From JAAYCB01 sp012744395 (lineage in GTDB: Bacteria; Planctomycetota; Planctomycetia; Pirellulales; Thermoguttaceae): DNA of 37,355 nucleotides. The stretch is from positions 1-37,355 of the forward strand of contig JAQVNJ010000051.1 in NCBI GenBank assembly GCA_028703175.1, written 5' to 3'. The stretch's first letter is position 1. The number at the start of each line of letters is the position of its first letter. The translations under genes and the position numbers were made by a program. This document shows positions 1-8,220 of this stretch, piece by piece. The notes under the pieces are model-generated. The model was not told where the DNA came from. It saw nothing but the letters and a program-made list of their open reading frames with translations, and ran no database searches.

Positions 1-131
1 CGGTGTGCCGTATCTTCTCCGCCCGGTCCGGCTCGGGCATAAATTGCAGTCTGGCTGAAATTCGGCTCCGGGGGGGAGCGGCGCGTGGCAGACTCTCTTT
101 CATTGCATCCGTTTTTGAGAAGGAGCCAGCG

Positions 132-1082
132 ATGAAACGCGGCATTCACGTCTCGCCGGCGCGCGGGTTCACGCTCGTCGAACTCCTCGTGGTGATCGCC
201 ATCATTGGGATCTTGATCGCCTTGCTGTTGCCGGCCGTGCAGGCGGCCCGCGAGGCGGCCCGGCGAAGTTCGTGCAGCAACAATCTGAAGCAATTGGGTC
301 TGGGATTGCACAACTACCACGATTCCCTTGGCTGCTTTCCGCCGGCGCAGACATTCACGCAAACAGTCACCCCATCTTCCGTGTTCGCCGTCGGCACATT
401 GAACGACGCCTTCGTGTGGCCCGTGTTCCTCTTCCCCTACATCGAGTTGGGCGCCCCGCATGACAAGGTCAACTTCAACTCCAATTGGGGCGGCGGCAGC
501 GATCCGATCATGAAGATGGCGTTCCCCGTCTTCCAGTGCCCCTCGGATGGAGAGAGCGCGTTCGGCCACTCGACCCGTGTCCGCAACAACTACAACGCCA
601 ACACCGGGCTCGGCCCCCTGATGAACGTCTTTCCCCCGAACCATACGCCGGGCGTGTTCCAGCAGTCGAAGTCGTTGAAGATGGCCGACCTGACCGACGG
701 CACTTCCAACACCGCCGGAATCTCCGAGATCATCAAGGTCCGCGGCGGTTACGATTACCGCGGCTGCTGGAGCTACATCGAGGGGAACATCTACCAGCAC
801 GACCGCACGCCGAACACGCGGATTCCCGACGAGATGCGAAACGGCCTCTGCATGGCGGGCCCGGACGGCACGCCGGAAACAAATATCGAGGCGCCCTGCA
901 CGTACACCTATAGCGATTTCAAGACGCGCAAGGTGCTGATGTCGGCGCGCAGCCGCCATCCGGGAGGCGTGCAGGTCTTGATGATGGACGGGTCCGTGCA
1001 TTTCGCCAGCGACACGATCGATTTGAAGACGTGGCAGGCGCTCGGCACGGTGTTCGGCCATGAGGTCATCGGCCCGTGGTGA
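132..1082 (+). CDS. DUF1559 family protein with prepilin-type N-terminus
   Basis: This is a 316-aa protein of the planctomycete DUF1559 (SBP_bac_10-type) family, which is exported through a type IV pilin-like leader; its molecular role is not known. The leader is at residues 12-34: a G/FTLVE prepilin peptidase site (RGFTLVELL) followed by a hydrophobic helix ending PAVQAAREAARR. The C-terminus carries the family ending with a short His/Asp-Gly block (GVQVLMMDGSVHFASDTID). I chose the ATG at 132 because GAGAAGGAG lies 6 bases upstream; the frame stays open to base 3, but that part is not pilin-like. The length is normal for the family. These proteins occur in dozens of copies per planctomycete genome, so the neighbours say little about its job. 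Confidence 0.93.
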   Translation: MKRGIHVSPARGFTLVELLVVIAIIGILIALLLPAVQAAREAARRSSCSNNLKQLGLGLHNYHDSLGCFPPAQTFTQTVTPSSVFAVGTLNDAFVWPVFLFPYIELGAPHDKVNFNSNWGGGSDPIMKMAFPVFQCPSDGESAFGHSTRVRNNYNANTGLGPLMNVFPPNHTPGVFQQSKSLKMADLTDGTSNTAGISEIIKVRGGYDYRGCWSYIEGNIYQHDRTPNTRIPDEMRNGLCMAGPDGTPETNIEAPCTYTYSDFKTRKVLMSARSRHPGGVQVLMMDGSVHFASDTIDLKTWQALGTVFGHEVIGPW

Positions 1083-1579
1083 TCGTGATCGCCGGCGGTT
1101 CCGCAGGAGACCGCTGAGAGGCGCTTGACGGGCGCGCCTGCGGCACTGCGCGAATCTCGATGCCAGAAGACGCTGCGGTGGGCGGGCAGCGCCCCGAAGG
1201 TCTGCTCTAGCCGGGGGGCGGAAGCCCGCCCGCAGCGCCGTGCCACGCGCCCGCTTGGGGGTGCGGCGGGGTGCGGCGAATCGAGGAATATCCGCAATCC
1301 AGACGCGGGGTTCATCCGCTGCGCTTCGCCGGCCAGGATCCCGTTGCGCATTTTGACACCTGGTTTTTCGCAATTGGAAATTGACCGGCGCGGGCCAAGG
1401 GGCCAGAATGCGCCTGTTGATCGTCTCGCCTCGATCGGGGCGCCCGCGGAGCGGATTGGCGGACCGCGCCAGACCTCCGGCGGGCGCCCGGGCGCTGGTC
1501 GGACCGCGCGACGTCGAGGAGATCGACGAGCTCTGGAAAACCTGCGGGCAGCAGCAACGGACCACGTTCTAGGAGACCC
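1083..1579. other. Intergenic stretch with no convincing gene
   Basis: These 497 bases lie between the DUF1559 gene and the ceramidase-like gene. Open frames exist on both strands, but none has a good ribosome binding site together with a recognisable protein. A TTGACA hexamer at 1353-1358 has no matching -10 box at 16-18 bases. The last 10 bases contain the AGGAG that serves the next gene. Confidence 0.5.
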
Positions 1580-3016
1580 ATGATGAGAGTAGCAGCAGCC
1601 TGTTTCCTCGCCGCCGCCTTGACGGCGACCGCCGTGCCAGGGGCCGAATTGTGGATCGGCGGGGCGACCACGAGCATCACGCCGGACAAACCGGTCCCTC
1701 TCGACGGCCACCGCGGCCTGCGGATGTCGAATAAGGTCGAATCGCCGGTGACCGCCACGGCCCTGGCCCTCGAATCGCGCGAGGGAGAAAAGGTGCTCGA
1801 CCAGGCGATCCTCGTCTCGTGCGACCTGGTCGCGATCCGCGACGGCATCACCGAGAAGCTCCGCGAGAAGGTCAAGCCCCGGCTGCCGGATTTCGATGTC
1901 AACAAGCTGGTCTTCAGCGCCACGCACACGCACAACGCGCCGGTGACGCTCGAGGGCCGTTACACGCTGCCCGAAAGCGGCGACTTCATGAGACCTTCCG
2001 AGTTTGTGGAGTTCTTTGCCGAACAGGTCGCCGGGGCGGTCGCCGAGAGCTGGCAGAAACGCCGCGTCGGAAAGGCCGGCTGGGGGCAGGGCCAGGCGGT
2101 CGTCGCGCAGAACCGCCGCGCGGTCTATGCCGACGGTTCGGCCGCGATGTACGGCGCCACCAACACGGAGAAGTTCCGCGCGATCGAAGGCTATGAAGAC
2201 CACAATCTCGAAGTGCTTTTCTTCTGGGACGAGAAGGACCGGCTGATCGCCACGGCGATCAATGTCGCCTGCCCCTCGCAGGAGGCCGAAGGCGGCCTGG
2301 CGATCCACGCCGACTTCTGGCATCCGGTCCGCGAGACCTTGCGCGAGCGTTATGGCAAGGACCTGCTCGTGCTCGGCTGGCCCGGCGCTGGGGGAGACCA
2401 GACCTCGCGGCCGATGTATGGCAAGGCGGCCGACGCGCGGATGCGGAAGCTGCGGGGCCTGACGCGCTTGGAGGAGGTCGCCCGGCGGATCGTCAACGGC
2501 TGGGAGGAGGCCTATGAAGCGGCGCGCAAGGACATCCGCGGCGACGCCGTACTTGAACATCGGGTCCAACAGATCGCGCTGCCCCACCGCAAGGTCACTG
2601 AGGCGGAGGCGGCCGAAGCCCGCACGCAGGCGGCCAAATTCGCCGACGTTCCCGCCCAGCGCTGGAACTTCCGCTGGCATCAGGGCGTGGTCGATCGCTA
2701 CGAGGCGCAGCAGGCGGGCACGGAAGGCGACTACAACATGGAGCTGCACGCCCTCCGCCTGGGCGATGTGGCGATTGCCACCAACCCGTTCGAGCTCTAC
2801 ACCGACTACGGCGTCCAGATCAAAGCGCGAAGCCCCGCGGTGCAGACGTTCGTCATCCAGCTCACCTGCGGCTCCGGCGGTTACCTTGCCAGCGAGCGGG
2901 CGGTGCGCGGCGGCGGCTACGGGGCGGTGATCCAGAGTAGCCGCGTCGGGCCCGAGGGCGGCCAGGTGCTGGTCAACCGCTCGCTCGAAGCGATCGGGGA
3001 ACTTTGGAAGAAGTAG
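1580..3016 (+). CDS. Secreted neutral/alkaline ceramidase-like hydrolase
   Basis: This 478-aa protein resembles the N-terminal domain of neutral/alkaline non-lysosomal ceramidases, which are zinc amidases. A signal peptide is visible at residues 1-22 (hydrophobic, ending VPGAE), so it should act outside the cytoplasm. The early segment ITPDKPVPLDGH and the metal-site-like ATHTHNAP at residues 114-121 are typical of the family. Start: AGGAG sits just before two consecutive ATGs at 1580 and 1583, so either could be used. It is shorter than eukaryotic or Pseudomonas ceramidases and lacks their C-terminal Ig-like domain. In planctomycetes such proteins are abundant and their true substrates are mostly unknown, so a ceramide substrate is not implied. 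A strong hairpin follows it and a sulfatase lies downstream. Confidence 0.85.
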   Translation: MMRVAAACFLAAALTATAVPGAELWIGGATTSITPDKPVPLDGHRGLRMSNKVESPVTATALALESREGEKVLDQAILVSCDLVAIRDGITEKLREKVKPRLPDFDVNKLVFSATHTHNAPVTLEGRYTLPESGDFMRPSEFVEFFAEQVAGAVAESWQKRRVGKAGWGQGQAVVAQNRRAVYADGSAAMYGATNTEKFRAIEGYEDHNLEVLFFWDEKDRLIATAINVACPSQEAEGGLAIHADFWHPVRETLRERYGKDLLVLGWPGAGGDQTSRPMYGKAADARMRKLRGLTRLEEVARRIVNGWEEAYEAARKDIRGDAVLEHRVQQIALPHRKVTEAEAAEARTQAAKFADVPAQRWNFRWHQGVVDRYEAQQAGTEGDYNMELHALRLGDVAIATNPFELYTDYGVQIKARSPAVQTFVIQLTCGSGGYLASERAVRGGGYGAVIQSSRVGPEGGQVLVNRSLEAIGELWKK

Positions 3017-3122
3017 CCCCTAGCGGGGGCGGCGCCTCCAAGTCCGTCGAACCGCCTGTCTCGGCGGACTTTCGGCGCCAGGGGGGCGATTGACACAGTC
3101 TGGTCCGGCAGACAAACTCAGC

Positions 3123-3155
3123 GTCGTCCGGCCGCCGCCGTGGCGGCCGGACGAC
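3123..3155. terminator. Perfect 14-bp hairpin between hydrolase and sulfatase genes
   Basis: The arms 3123-3136 and 3142-3155 are exact reverse complements (GTCGTCCGGCCGCC / GGCGGCCGGACGAC) with a 5-base loop. The downstream sequence GGGCAGTTTTAAGG gives only four T, so the hairpin is like a weak intrinsic terminator for the ceramidase-like gene. It could also be a leader structure for the sulfatase, which starts 35 bases later. Confidence 0.55.
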
Positions 3156-3189
3156 GGGCAGTTTTAAGGGTTCGCCGGAGAGGCCCGCC

Positions 3190-4746
3190 ATGAGATCAAC
3201 CTGCGCCGATCCATTCATGAAACGCCTGACCCTCGCCCTGGCGGCCGCGCTGCTGGCCGCTCTAGCGACGCCCGCCGCCGCGGCGACGCCCGCCAGGCCC
3301 AACATCGTCGTTTTCCTTGTGGACGACATGGGCGTGATGGACACCTCCGTGCCGTTTCTCACCGATCCGCACGGCCAGCCCAGAAAGTATCCGCTCAACG
3401 AATTCTATCGCACGCCGAACATGGAGCGGCTGGCGCAGGGCGGCATCCGCTTCAACAACTTCTACGCGATGAGCGTCTGCTCGCCGACGCGGATCTCGAT
3501 CCTCACCGGGCAGAACGCCGCCCGGCACCACACGACCAACTGGATCAACCCCGATCGGGACAACCGCGGTCCCTGCGGTCCGCCCGAATGGAATTGGGTG
3601 GGCTTGAAGAGGGGCGACGCGACCTTGCCCCGCGTTCTGCAAGCCTCCGGCTACCGGACGATCCACGTCGGCAAGGGACATTTCGGCCCCCGCGGGCTGG
3701 AAGGCGCCGATCCGAAGAACCTCGGCTTCGACGTCAACGTGGCCGGCTGTTCGATCGGAGCGCCGGCCAGCTACTACGGCAAGAGGAATTACGGCCACGG
3801 CGCGAAGGTCGCGCCCAACGCCGTTCCGCACTTGGAGAAGTATCACGGCACGGAGACGTTTCTCACCGAGGCGCTGACGCGGGAGGCCAAGTCGGAATTG
3901 ACCGGCGCGGTGGCCGCGGGCAAGCCGTTCTTCCTCTATCTCGCCCACTACGCGGTGCACGCGCCGTTTAACTCCGATCCGCGGTTCGCCGCCAATTACG
4001 AGGCCTCCGGCAAGCCGGCGCCCGCCCAGGCGTTCGCCACCCTGATCGAAGGCATGGACAAGTCGCTCGGCGACGTCCTCGATCACCTCGAGGCCCTCGG
4101 CGTGGCCGAAAACACGCTCGTTTTCTTTCTTGGCGACAACGGGTCCGATGCTCCGCTGGGGCACCAGCACGCCGTGGCCTGCGCCGCTCCGCTGCGCGGA
4201 AAAAAAGGCGCCCACTACGAAGGCGGCATCCGCGTGCCCCTGATCGCCGCCTGGGCAAAGGCCGATCGCAACAACCCGCACCAGCAGGGGCTGCCGATCG
4301 CCGCCGGCGCCATCCAGGGCCAGCAGGCCGCCGTCTACGACCTGTTTCCGACGATCCTCGCCCTGGCCGGCGCTCGGCCGCCCGCGGGCCATCCGGTCGA
4401 TGGCTTGCGCCTCGACACGCTGCTGGCGGGCAGTCCCGACGCGGCGCGCGAGGAGACATTCCTGATGCACTACCCGCACGCACCGCACCGCAGCGACTAC
4501 TTCACCTGCTACCGCCGGGGGAATTGGAAGGTGATTTACCACTATTTCCCTTCCGAGGCCTCGGAGAATTCGCATTACCAGCTCTACGACCTGGCCGCGG
4601 ACCCCTTCGAGTCGACCAACCGCGCCGCTTCCGAGCCCGGGCGACTCCGCTCGATGATCGAGGGCCTGGCCGCAAGTCTCAAGGCACACAACGCGCTGTA
4701 TCCGGTCGACCAAGACGGCAACGCCATCGAGCCGGTGCTCCCCTGA
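3190..4746 (+). CDS. Secreted sulfatase
   Basis: This 518-aa sulfatase of the alkaline phosphatase superfamily hydrolyses sulfate esters, most likely of polysaccharides or glycans outside the cytoplasm. It has a signal peptide (hydrophobic segment at residues 11-32 ending TPAAAATPA), the metal-binding start NIVVFLVDDMG (DD at 45-46), and the modification motif CSPTRISILTG with C97, which fits C-x-P-x-R for conversion to formylglycine. Further conserved parts are HVGKGHFG, LAHYAVHAPF, the metal-binding FFLGDNGSD and RGKKGAHYEGGIRVPLI. The ATG at 3190 has GGAGAGG 7 bases upstream; an in-frame ATG at 3217 would give a more compact signal peptide. Planctomycetes carry many sulfatases. The substrate cannot be told from the sequence. 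Confidence 0.95.
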   Translation: MRSTCADPFMKRLTLALAAALLAALATPAAAATPARPNIVVFLVDDMGVMDTSVPFLTDPHGQPRKYPLNEFYRTPNMERLAQGGIRFNNFYAMSVCSPTRISILTGQNAARHHTTNWINPDRDNRGPCGPPEWNWVGLKRGDATLPRVLQASGYRTIHVGKGHFGPRGLEGADPKNLGFDVNVAGCSIGAPASYYGKRNYGHGAKVAPNAVPHLEKYHGTETFLTEALTREAKSELTGAVAAGKPFFLYLAHYAVHAPFNSDPRFAANYEASGKPAPAQAFATLIEGMDKSLGDVLDHLEALGVAENTLVFFLGDNGSDAPLGHQHAVACAAPLRGKKGAHYEGGIRVPLIAAWAKADRNNPHQQGLPIAAGAIQGQQAAVYDLFPTILALAGARPPAGHPVDGLRLDTLLAGSPDAAREETFLMHYPHAPHRSDYFTCYRRGNWKVIYHYFPSEASENSHYQLYDLAADPFESTNRAASEPGRLRSMIEGLAASLKAHNALYPVDQDGNAIEPVLP

Positions 4747-4749
4747 CGA

Positions 4750-4782
4750 GGTGAAGACCTTCGCCGCCACCAGCCCACGCTG
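4750..4782 (+). repeat. 33-nt dispersed repeat, copy 1
   Basis: The unit begins GGTGAAGACC and continues through CGCCGCCACCAGCCC to a CTG end. Copies occur at 5256-5288 and, more diverged, at 13278-13310, all in the same orientation. This copy starts 3 bases after the sulfatase stop codon and lies outside the left arm of the first RAYT-relic element. Confidence 0.75.
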
Positions 4783-4902
4783 TTTTCGGTTTTTGTTCCG
4801 AGTCAGACGAATAAACAACGAATAAACGGTCGCGAGTCTCTGTTTCCAGCACGCCACGACGGGCCGCCGGTGAAGAGAAAGACTTTCGACCCGGTTATGC
4901 GG

Positions 4903-5227
4903 CCCGTCCCGAAGGGACACCCCTAAGCCAGCCCAGGGCGGAGGTCGGCGAGTGAAACGAGCCGTCCGCAGCCCTGGGGTCAGAAAGCCGCCTCGGACCC
5001 TGCCAGCCCCAACGGGGCGGCCCTAACAATGAGGCCAAAAGCATGCCTGAATCGCTGGCCAACGTCCAAATGGATCAAGAAACGACCGCTCCGGCGGAGT
5101 GATTTCCAATGGCAGGCCGGTTGTGGGATTTTTTCCGCAAGTCAGCTCCCGACCCAGGGTTGCGCACGGCTCGTTTCACTCGCCGACCTCCACCCTGGGC
5201 TGGCTTAGGAGCGTCCCTTCGGGACGG
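4903..5227. mobile_element. Decayed RAYT/IS200-like element A bounded by inverted repeats
   Basis: A left arm (4903-4978) and a right arm (5154-5227) are near-perfect reverse complements: GTCCCGAAGGGAC, then CTAAGCCAGCCCAGGG, then GTCGGCGAGTGAAACGAGCC, then CCCTGGG, with only scattered mismatches. Inside the left arm is a second block, GCCAGCCCCAACGGGGCGG, shared with element B (13321-13709). The interior carries AAAAGCATGCCTGAATCG, identical to element B, followed by remnants of a REP-associated tyrosine transposase. No complete transposase remains, so the element is inactive by itself. Confidence 0.75.
5043..5151 (+). pseudogene. RAYT (IS200-like) transposase remnant A
   Basis: The reading frame starts MPESLA, as RAYT-type transposases often start (MPQSL/MPESF), and then stops after 19 codons in this frame. 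From 5065 a different frame reads SKWIKKRPLRRS followed by DFQWQAGCGIFSASQLP. These match the middle part of the family (SSKWIK... then F.WQ.GYG.FSVS). An internal deletion of some 80 codons has therefore joined the start to the middle out of frame, and the C-terminus is replaced by the right inverted repeat. The HUH and catalytic Tyr regions are absent. The family call rests on motif memory, not on a search. Confidence 0.7.
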
Positions 5228-5255
5228 GACGAAAAAAGCGAGTCGACCTTGACGC

Positions 5256-5288
5256 GGTGAAAACCTTCGCCGCCACCAGCCCCTGCTG
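5256..5288 (+). repeat. 33-nt dispersed repeat, copy 2
   Basis: This is GGTGAAAACC followed by TTCGCCGCCACCAGCCC and a CTGCTG end, differing from the copy at 4750 at only a few bases. The two copies thus flank element A in direct orientation. A GTG near the start of the unit opens a short frame (VKTFAATS...), but nothing suggests it is translated. Confidence 0.75.
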
Positions 5289-5395
5289 GTTTCAGTGCCA
5301 CCAGAAGACAACCATGGAACAAAAACGGCAAAACCGGAATAGACCAGTTTTCACCTACCCGGTGCTGCCCTGACCGGCTGGCAGGATGCGACGTG

Positions 5396-6682
5396 CTACG
5401 AGCCGATCCGCAGACCGATCGGCAGGGCCTCGCCGAAGACGATCCCCTGCTCTTGTTCGTCGAGCTGGCCGCCCTTTTCGACAAGCTCCAGATAGTGGGC
5501 CGCCGCGCCCCGGCGCCGCAGCCAGGCGACGGCCTTCGCATGGAGTTTCGGGCTGATGTCGCGATAGCGGTCGTCTGTCCGGCGGGCGAGTTGCATCACG
5601 GCGAAGTCGGCCATTTCGCTCTCGTCATCGAGTTGGAGAAGCGCGGCGAGCCAGCGGCCGGCGGCCTGGCTGGGGACGACCGAGTTGAGCGGCCCATAGA
5701 GCGGAGACCGGGCGCCCAGTCGGCCCAAGGTCCAAAGCGCCGCGGCGCGAATGCTTTCCATCTTCCGCCGCGGGGCCAGTTCGACGAGCATCTCGCCCAA
5801 TTCGATCTTCAGGGCCGCGGGGAGCAACTCGAGCGACCCGAGCAACCGCCAGATCTCGGCCGCTTCGTGCGAGCCGGCGCTGAGCTCGCTCCCCCGCCCC
5901 CTGCCCGTCGCCGCCTGGCGAACCATCGCGCGGAGCGATCCGATCAGCGGATCGACCAGCGCTTGCTGCTGCCCGGCGCTGAGCCCCGCGCCGATCCTCC
6001 TCCAGAGAATCCACCATTCCGCCCGGCACATCGCGGCGGCGTGGACGAGGTTCCCCTGGAGCAACCGCCAGGTCTCGGCCACGCGCCAATCATCCATTGC
6101 CATCCCGTAGCCGGGCCGCAGGGCGAATCCGAGCAGGTTCAGCCAGCGAGCCTCGTGCTCGGCGCTCCGCCGCCGGCCGGCTTCCGTCTCGATCAGCGTT
6201 TCCCAGATTCGCCGCAAGAGCGACGGCGGCCAGAGCCGGCGGTTGATTTCGAGGGCGGCGGTGAGCCGTTTCATGAGTCCCGCGGGCGGGGCGCCAGGCC
6301 GCGCGGCGAACGTCGCGAGCAACCGCGCCTCGACTTCGTTCCAGACGGACTCCTCGACAAAGCCCTGCTGCTCGGCCACGGCCTGATGCGCGACCGCGTC
6401 GGTCTGCGTGGCCGAGCGAACGTCGAACTGGAGCCGCCAGCGCCCCGGGCCGCCGATCTGGCTGCACCAGAGGTCGAGCGTGCCGATTTCGGTCAGTCTT
6501 CCGTGGAGCGCGACCTGGGTCGTCTCGGCGGACTTGTTGCGCGTTTGGAGTACGGTGCGGATCGGCGGCAACGGCGTCATCTGCTCGCGATCGACGGCCA
6601 CCAGTGCGCCCGCCGCGTCGGTCAAGCGGGTGCTCGAGACGTAGAGCGGAAACTCCACCGGCTGGGAGACGATCAGGTCCAT
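5396..6682 (-). CDS. C-terminal half of split Hsp70-like protein
   Basis: This 428-aa frame starts at an ATG that overlaps the stop of the upstream Hsp70 frame by 10 bases (ATGGACCTGA). Its first ~85 residues (SQPVEFPLYVSSTRLTD, then LTEIGTLDLWC, then GRWRLQFDVRSATQTD) continue the Hsp70 substrate-binding region: the neighbouring 596-aa Hsp70 has RFRFFSSSTR, VTELGMLELWC and GRWKLEFSVR in the same order. The rest is a long helical region (Trp, Leu and Arg rich) typical of ~900-aa Hsp70-like proteins of planctomycetes and proteobacteria. I infer that it was, or is, one protein with the 6673-8220 frame: one extra C in the GGG/CCC at 6683-6685 would fuse them. Separate translation by coupling is the alternative. 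Confidence 0.75.
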   Translation of the reverse strand: MDLIVSQPVEFPLYVSSTRLTDAAGALVAVDREQMTPLPPIRTVLQTRNKSAETTQVALHGRLTEIGTLDLWCSQIGGPGRWRLQFDVRSATQTDAVAHQAVAEQQGFVEESVWNEVEARLLATFAARPGAPPAGLMKRLTAALEINRRLWPPSLLRRIWETLIETEAGRRRSAEHEARWLNLLGFALRPGYGMAMDDWRVAETWRLLQGNLVHAAAMCRAEWWILWRRIGAGLSAGQQQALVDPLIGSLRAMVRQAATGRGRGSELSAGSHEAAEIWRLLGSLELLPAALKIELGEMLVELAPRRKMESIRAAALWTLGRLGARSPLYGPLNSVVPSQAAGRWLAALLQLDDESEMADFAVMQLARRTDDRYRDISPKLHAKAVAWLRRRGAAAHYLELVEKGGQLDEQEQGIVFGEALPIGLRIGS

Positions 6683-8220
6683 GGGCGCTGGGCGAGGTGG
6701 ATTTCCTCGCCCGGCTCCACGCCGGCCGGAATCAGGCAGACTGCCGACGGCGGGCGGCTCTCGACGCCGATGAAGTACGACCTGGCCAGGCCGGCCGAAA
6801 TCCGTTCCCCCCGCCCGCGGCGGACCATCCCGTAATAGGCCGCGCCGCGCGCCACGGCCAGGTCCAGACGGTCGTTGTCGAGCACGATCGGCGCCCAGGG
6901 CGGCTCGGCGCCGGAAGGCGAGAACCAGCCGGCAAGCACTTCCAGGAGCCTGGCGCGGAGCACGTCCGATTCGAACAGACCGCCGTTGAGGAGCACGATG
7001 TCGGGCCGCGCCGGGTCCTGCCCCGCCGCCAGTTCGACCCCGTCCAGCGCGACGTGGCGGTGCGCCGTCAGAAACGCGGCCAGGTAGCGGGTGATCGCCG
7101 GGTCCGCGGCGTAGGGGAGTCCGAATTCCCGGAAGCCCGATTGGCGGGCCGTGGGCCGGTCGCCGAGTCCGGTCTTGGGGAAAAACCCCTCGACAAGCAG
7201 TTCGCGGACCTCCTCCCGGGCGACCTCGATCTGCCGGGCGCCGCCGACCAGCCGCGTCCCGCCTCCGGGCAGGCTGACGGTGAGCGACTCCGGAGCGTTC
7301 CTGCCGAGCAGGGTCTCCTTGACCTGGCGGCACGTGCGCACCAGCACCGCCCACGCCCGCGGCTCGAGCCGCCCTGCGGGCGAGAAGCGCTTTTCGAGGT
7401 GATGGGCCAGGGCCAGATCGAGGTTGTCGCCGCCGAGGATCAGGTGCTCGCCGACCGCCACGCGGTGGAAGCGGACCTTGTCGTCCGGTTCCGCACGGAC
7501 GCGGATCAGCGTGAAATCGCTCGTGCCGCCGCCGATGTCGCAGACGAGAATCTTCTGCCCCGGGTTGACCAGTTCCTGCCAGTCGTGCCGGTGGCGATCG
7601 ATCCAGGCATAGAAGGCGGCCTGCGGCTCCTCGATGAGCACGAGCCGCGGCAGACCGGCGCGGGCCGCCGCCTTGACGGTCAGCTCCCGGGCGACCTCGT
7701 CGAACGACGCCGGAAGGGTCAGAACCACGTCCTGTCCGGCCAGCGGGGCGTCGGGAAAGTCGGCGTCCCAGGCCGCGCGGATGTGTTCCAGGTAACGGCT
7801 GCTGACCTCGACGGGCGAGAGCTTCGCCATGTCGGGCGGCGCGTGCCAGGGCAGAAGCGGGGCCATGCGATCGACCCCCGAGTGGCAGAGCCACGACTTG
7901 GCCGAAACGACGAGCCGCCCCGGAACCAGCCCGCCGTGGTCGCGGGCGAAGCGGCCCACCACGCCCTCCGCCTGCTCGCCGAAGGGCAGCTGAAACGCGC
8001 GGTTGGCAAACTCGCCCGCTGCCGGCTGATAGTGGAACGCGGGGAGCGTCTCGTGCCTTTCGAAGACGCCCGGCGCCACGATTTGGGGCACGCGGAGCGT
8101 CCGCACGCGCCAGGCAGACTCCCACGTGTCGACGTACGTCGCGGCTGAATTGGTCGTTCCCAAGTCGATTCCGACCACGTAGCGCGGCGGGCCGGAGGAT
8201 TCGCTGGTTGCTGAACTCAC
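6673..8220 (-). CDS. Hsp70 family protein, N-terminal (ATPase) part of a split gene
   Basis: This 515-aa frame encodes the nucleotide-binding domain of an Hsp70-like chaperone. Visible are phosphate motif 1 (GIDLGTTNSA, D19), the IEEPQAA segment (196-202), phosphate motif 2 (VCDIGGGTSDF, 226-236) and an adenosine-side segment LLNGGLFESDVL. It starts with GTG at 8220, and this GTG overlaps the TGA of the preceding Hsp70 gene by 4 bases, which implies coupled translation. The frame ends at a TGA inside what should be the start of the substrate-binding region (GEEIHLAQRPWT-stop); homologous sequence continues in the -1 frame. It is unlike canonical DnaK in spacing and lacks the usual EEVD-type tail. 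Partner genes are a second Hsp70 and DUF2760. Confidence 0.85.
   Translation of the reverse strand: MSSATSESSGPPRYVVGIDLGTTNSAATYVDTWESAWRVRTLRVPQIVAPGVFERHETLPAFHYQPAAGEFANRAFQLPFGEQAEGVVGRFARDHGGLVPGRLVVSAKSWLCHSGVDRMAPLLPWHAPPDMAKLSPVEVSSRYLEHIRAAWDADFPDAPLAGQDVVLTLPASFDEVARELTVKAAARAGLPRLVLIEEPQAAFYAWIDRHRHDWQELVNPGQKILVCDIGGGTSDFTLIRVRAEPDDKVRFHRVAVGEHLILGGDNLDLALAHHLEKRFSPAGRLEPRAWAVLVRTCRQVKETLLGRNAPESLTVSLPGGGTRLVGGARQIEVAREEVRELLVEGFFPKTGLGDRPTARQSGFREFGLPYAADPAITRYLAAFLTAHRHVALDGVELAAGQDPARPDIVLLNGGLFESDVLRARLLEVLAGWFSPSGAEPPWAPIVLDNDRLDLAVARGAAYYGMVRRGRGERISAGLARSYFIGVESRPPSAVCLIPAGVEPGEEIHLAQRPWT

Noticed and set aside
1353..1358. TTGACA as a -35 box upstream of the ceramidase-like gene
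   Set aside because: No acceptable -10 hexamer occurs 16-18 bases downstream, and the position is 220 bases from the gene.
3262..4920. A 552-aa open frame antisense to the sulfatase
   Set aside because: The sulfatase has all catalytic motifs; the opposite frame has none.
6673..6690. Programmed -1 ribosomal frameshift in the Hsp70 gene
   Set aside because: There is no X XXY YYZ slippery heptamer nor a clear downstream pseudoknot; a lost C in a CCC run or coupled re-initiation explains the change more simply.
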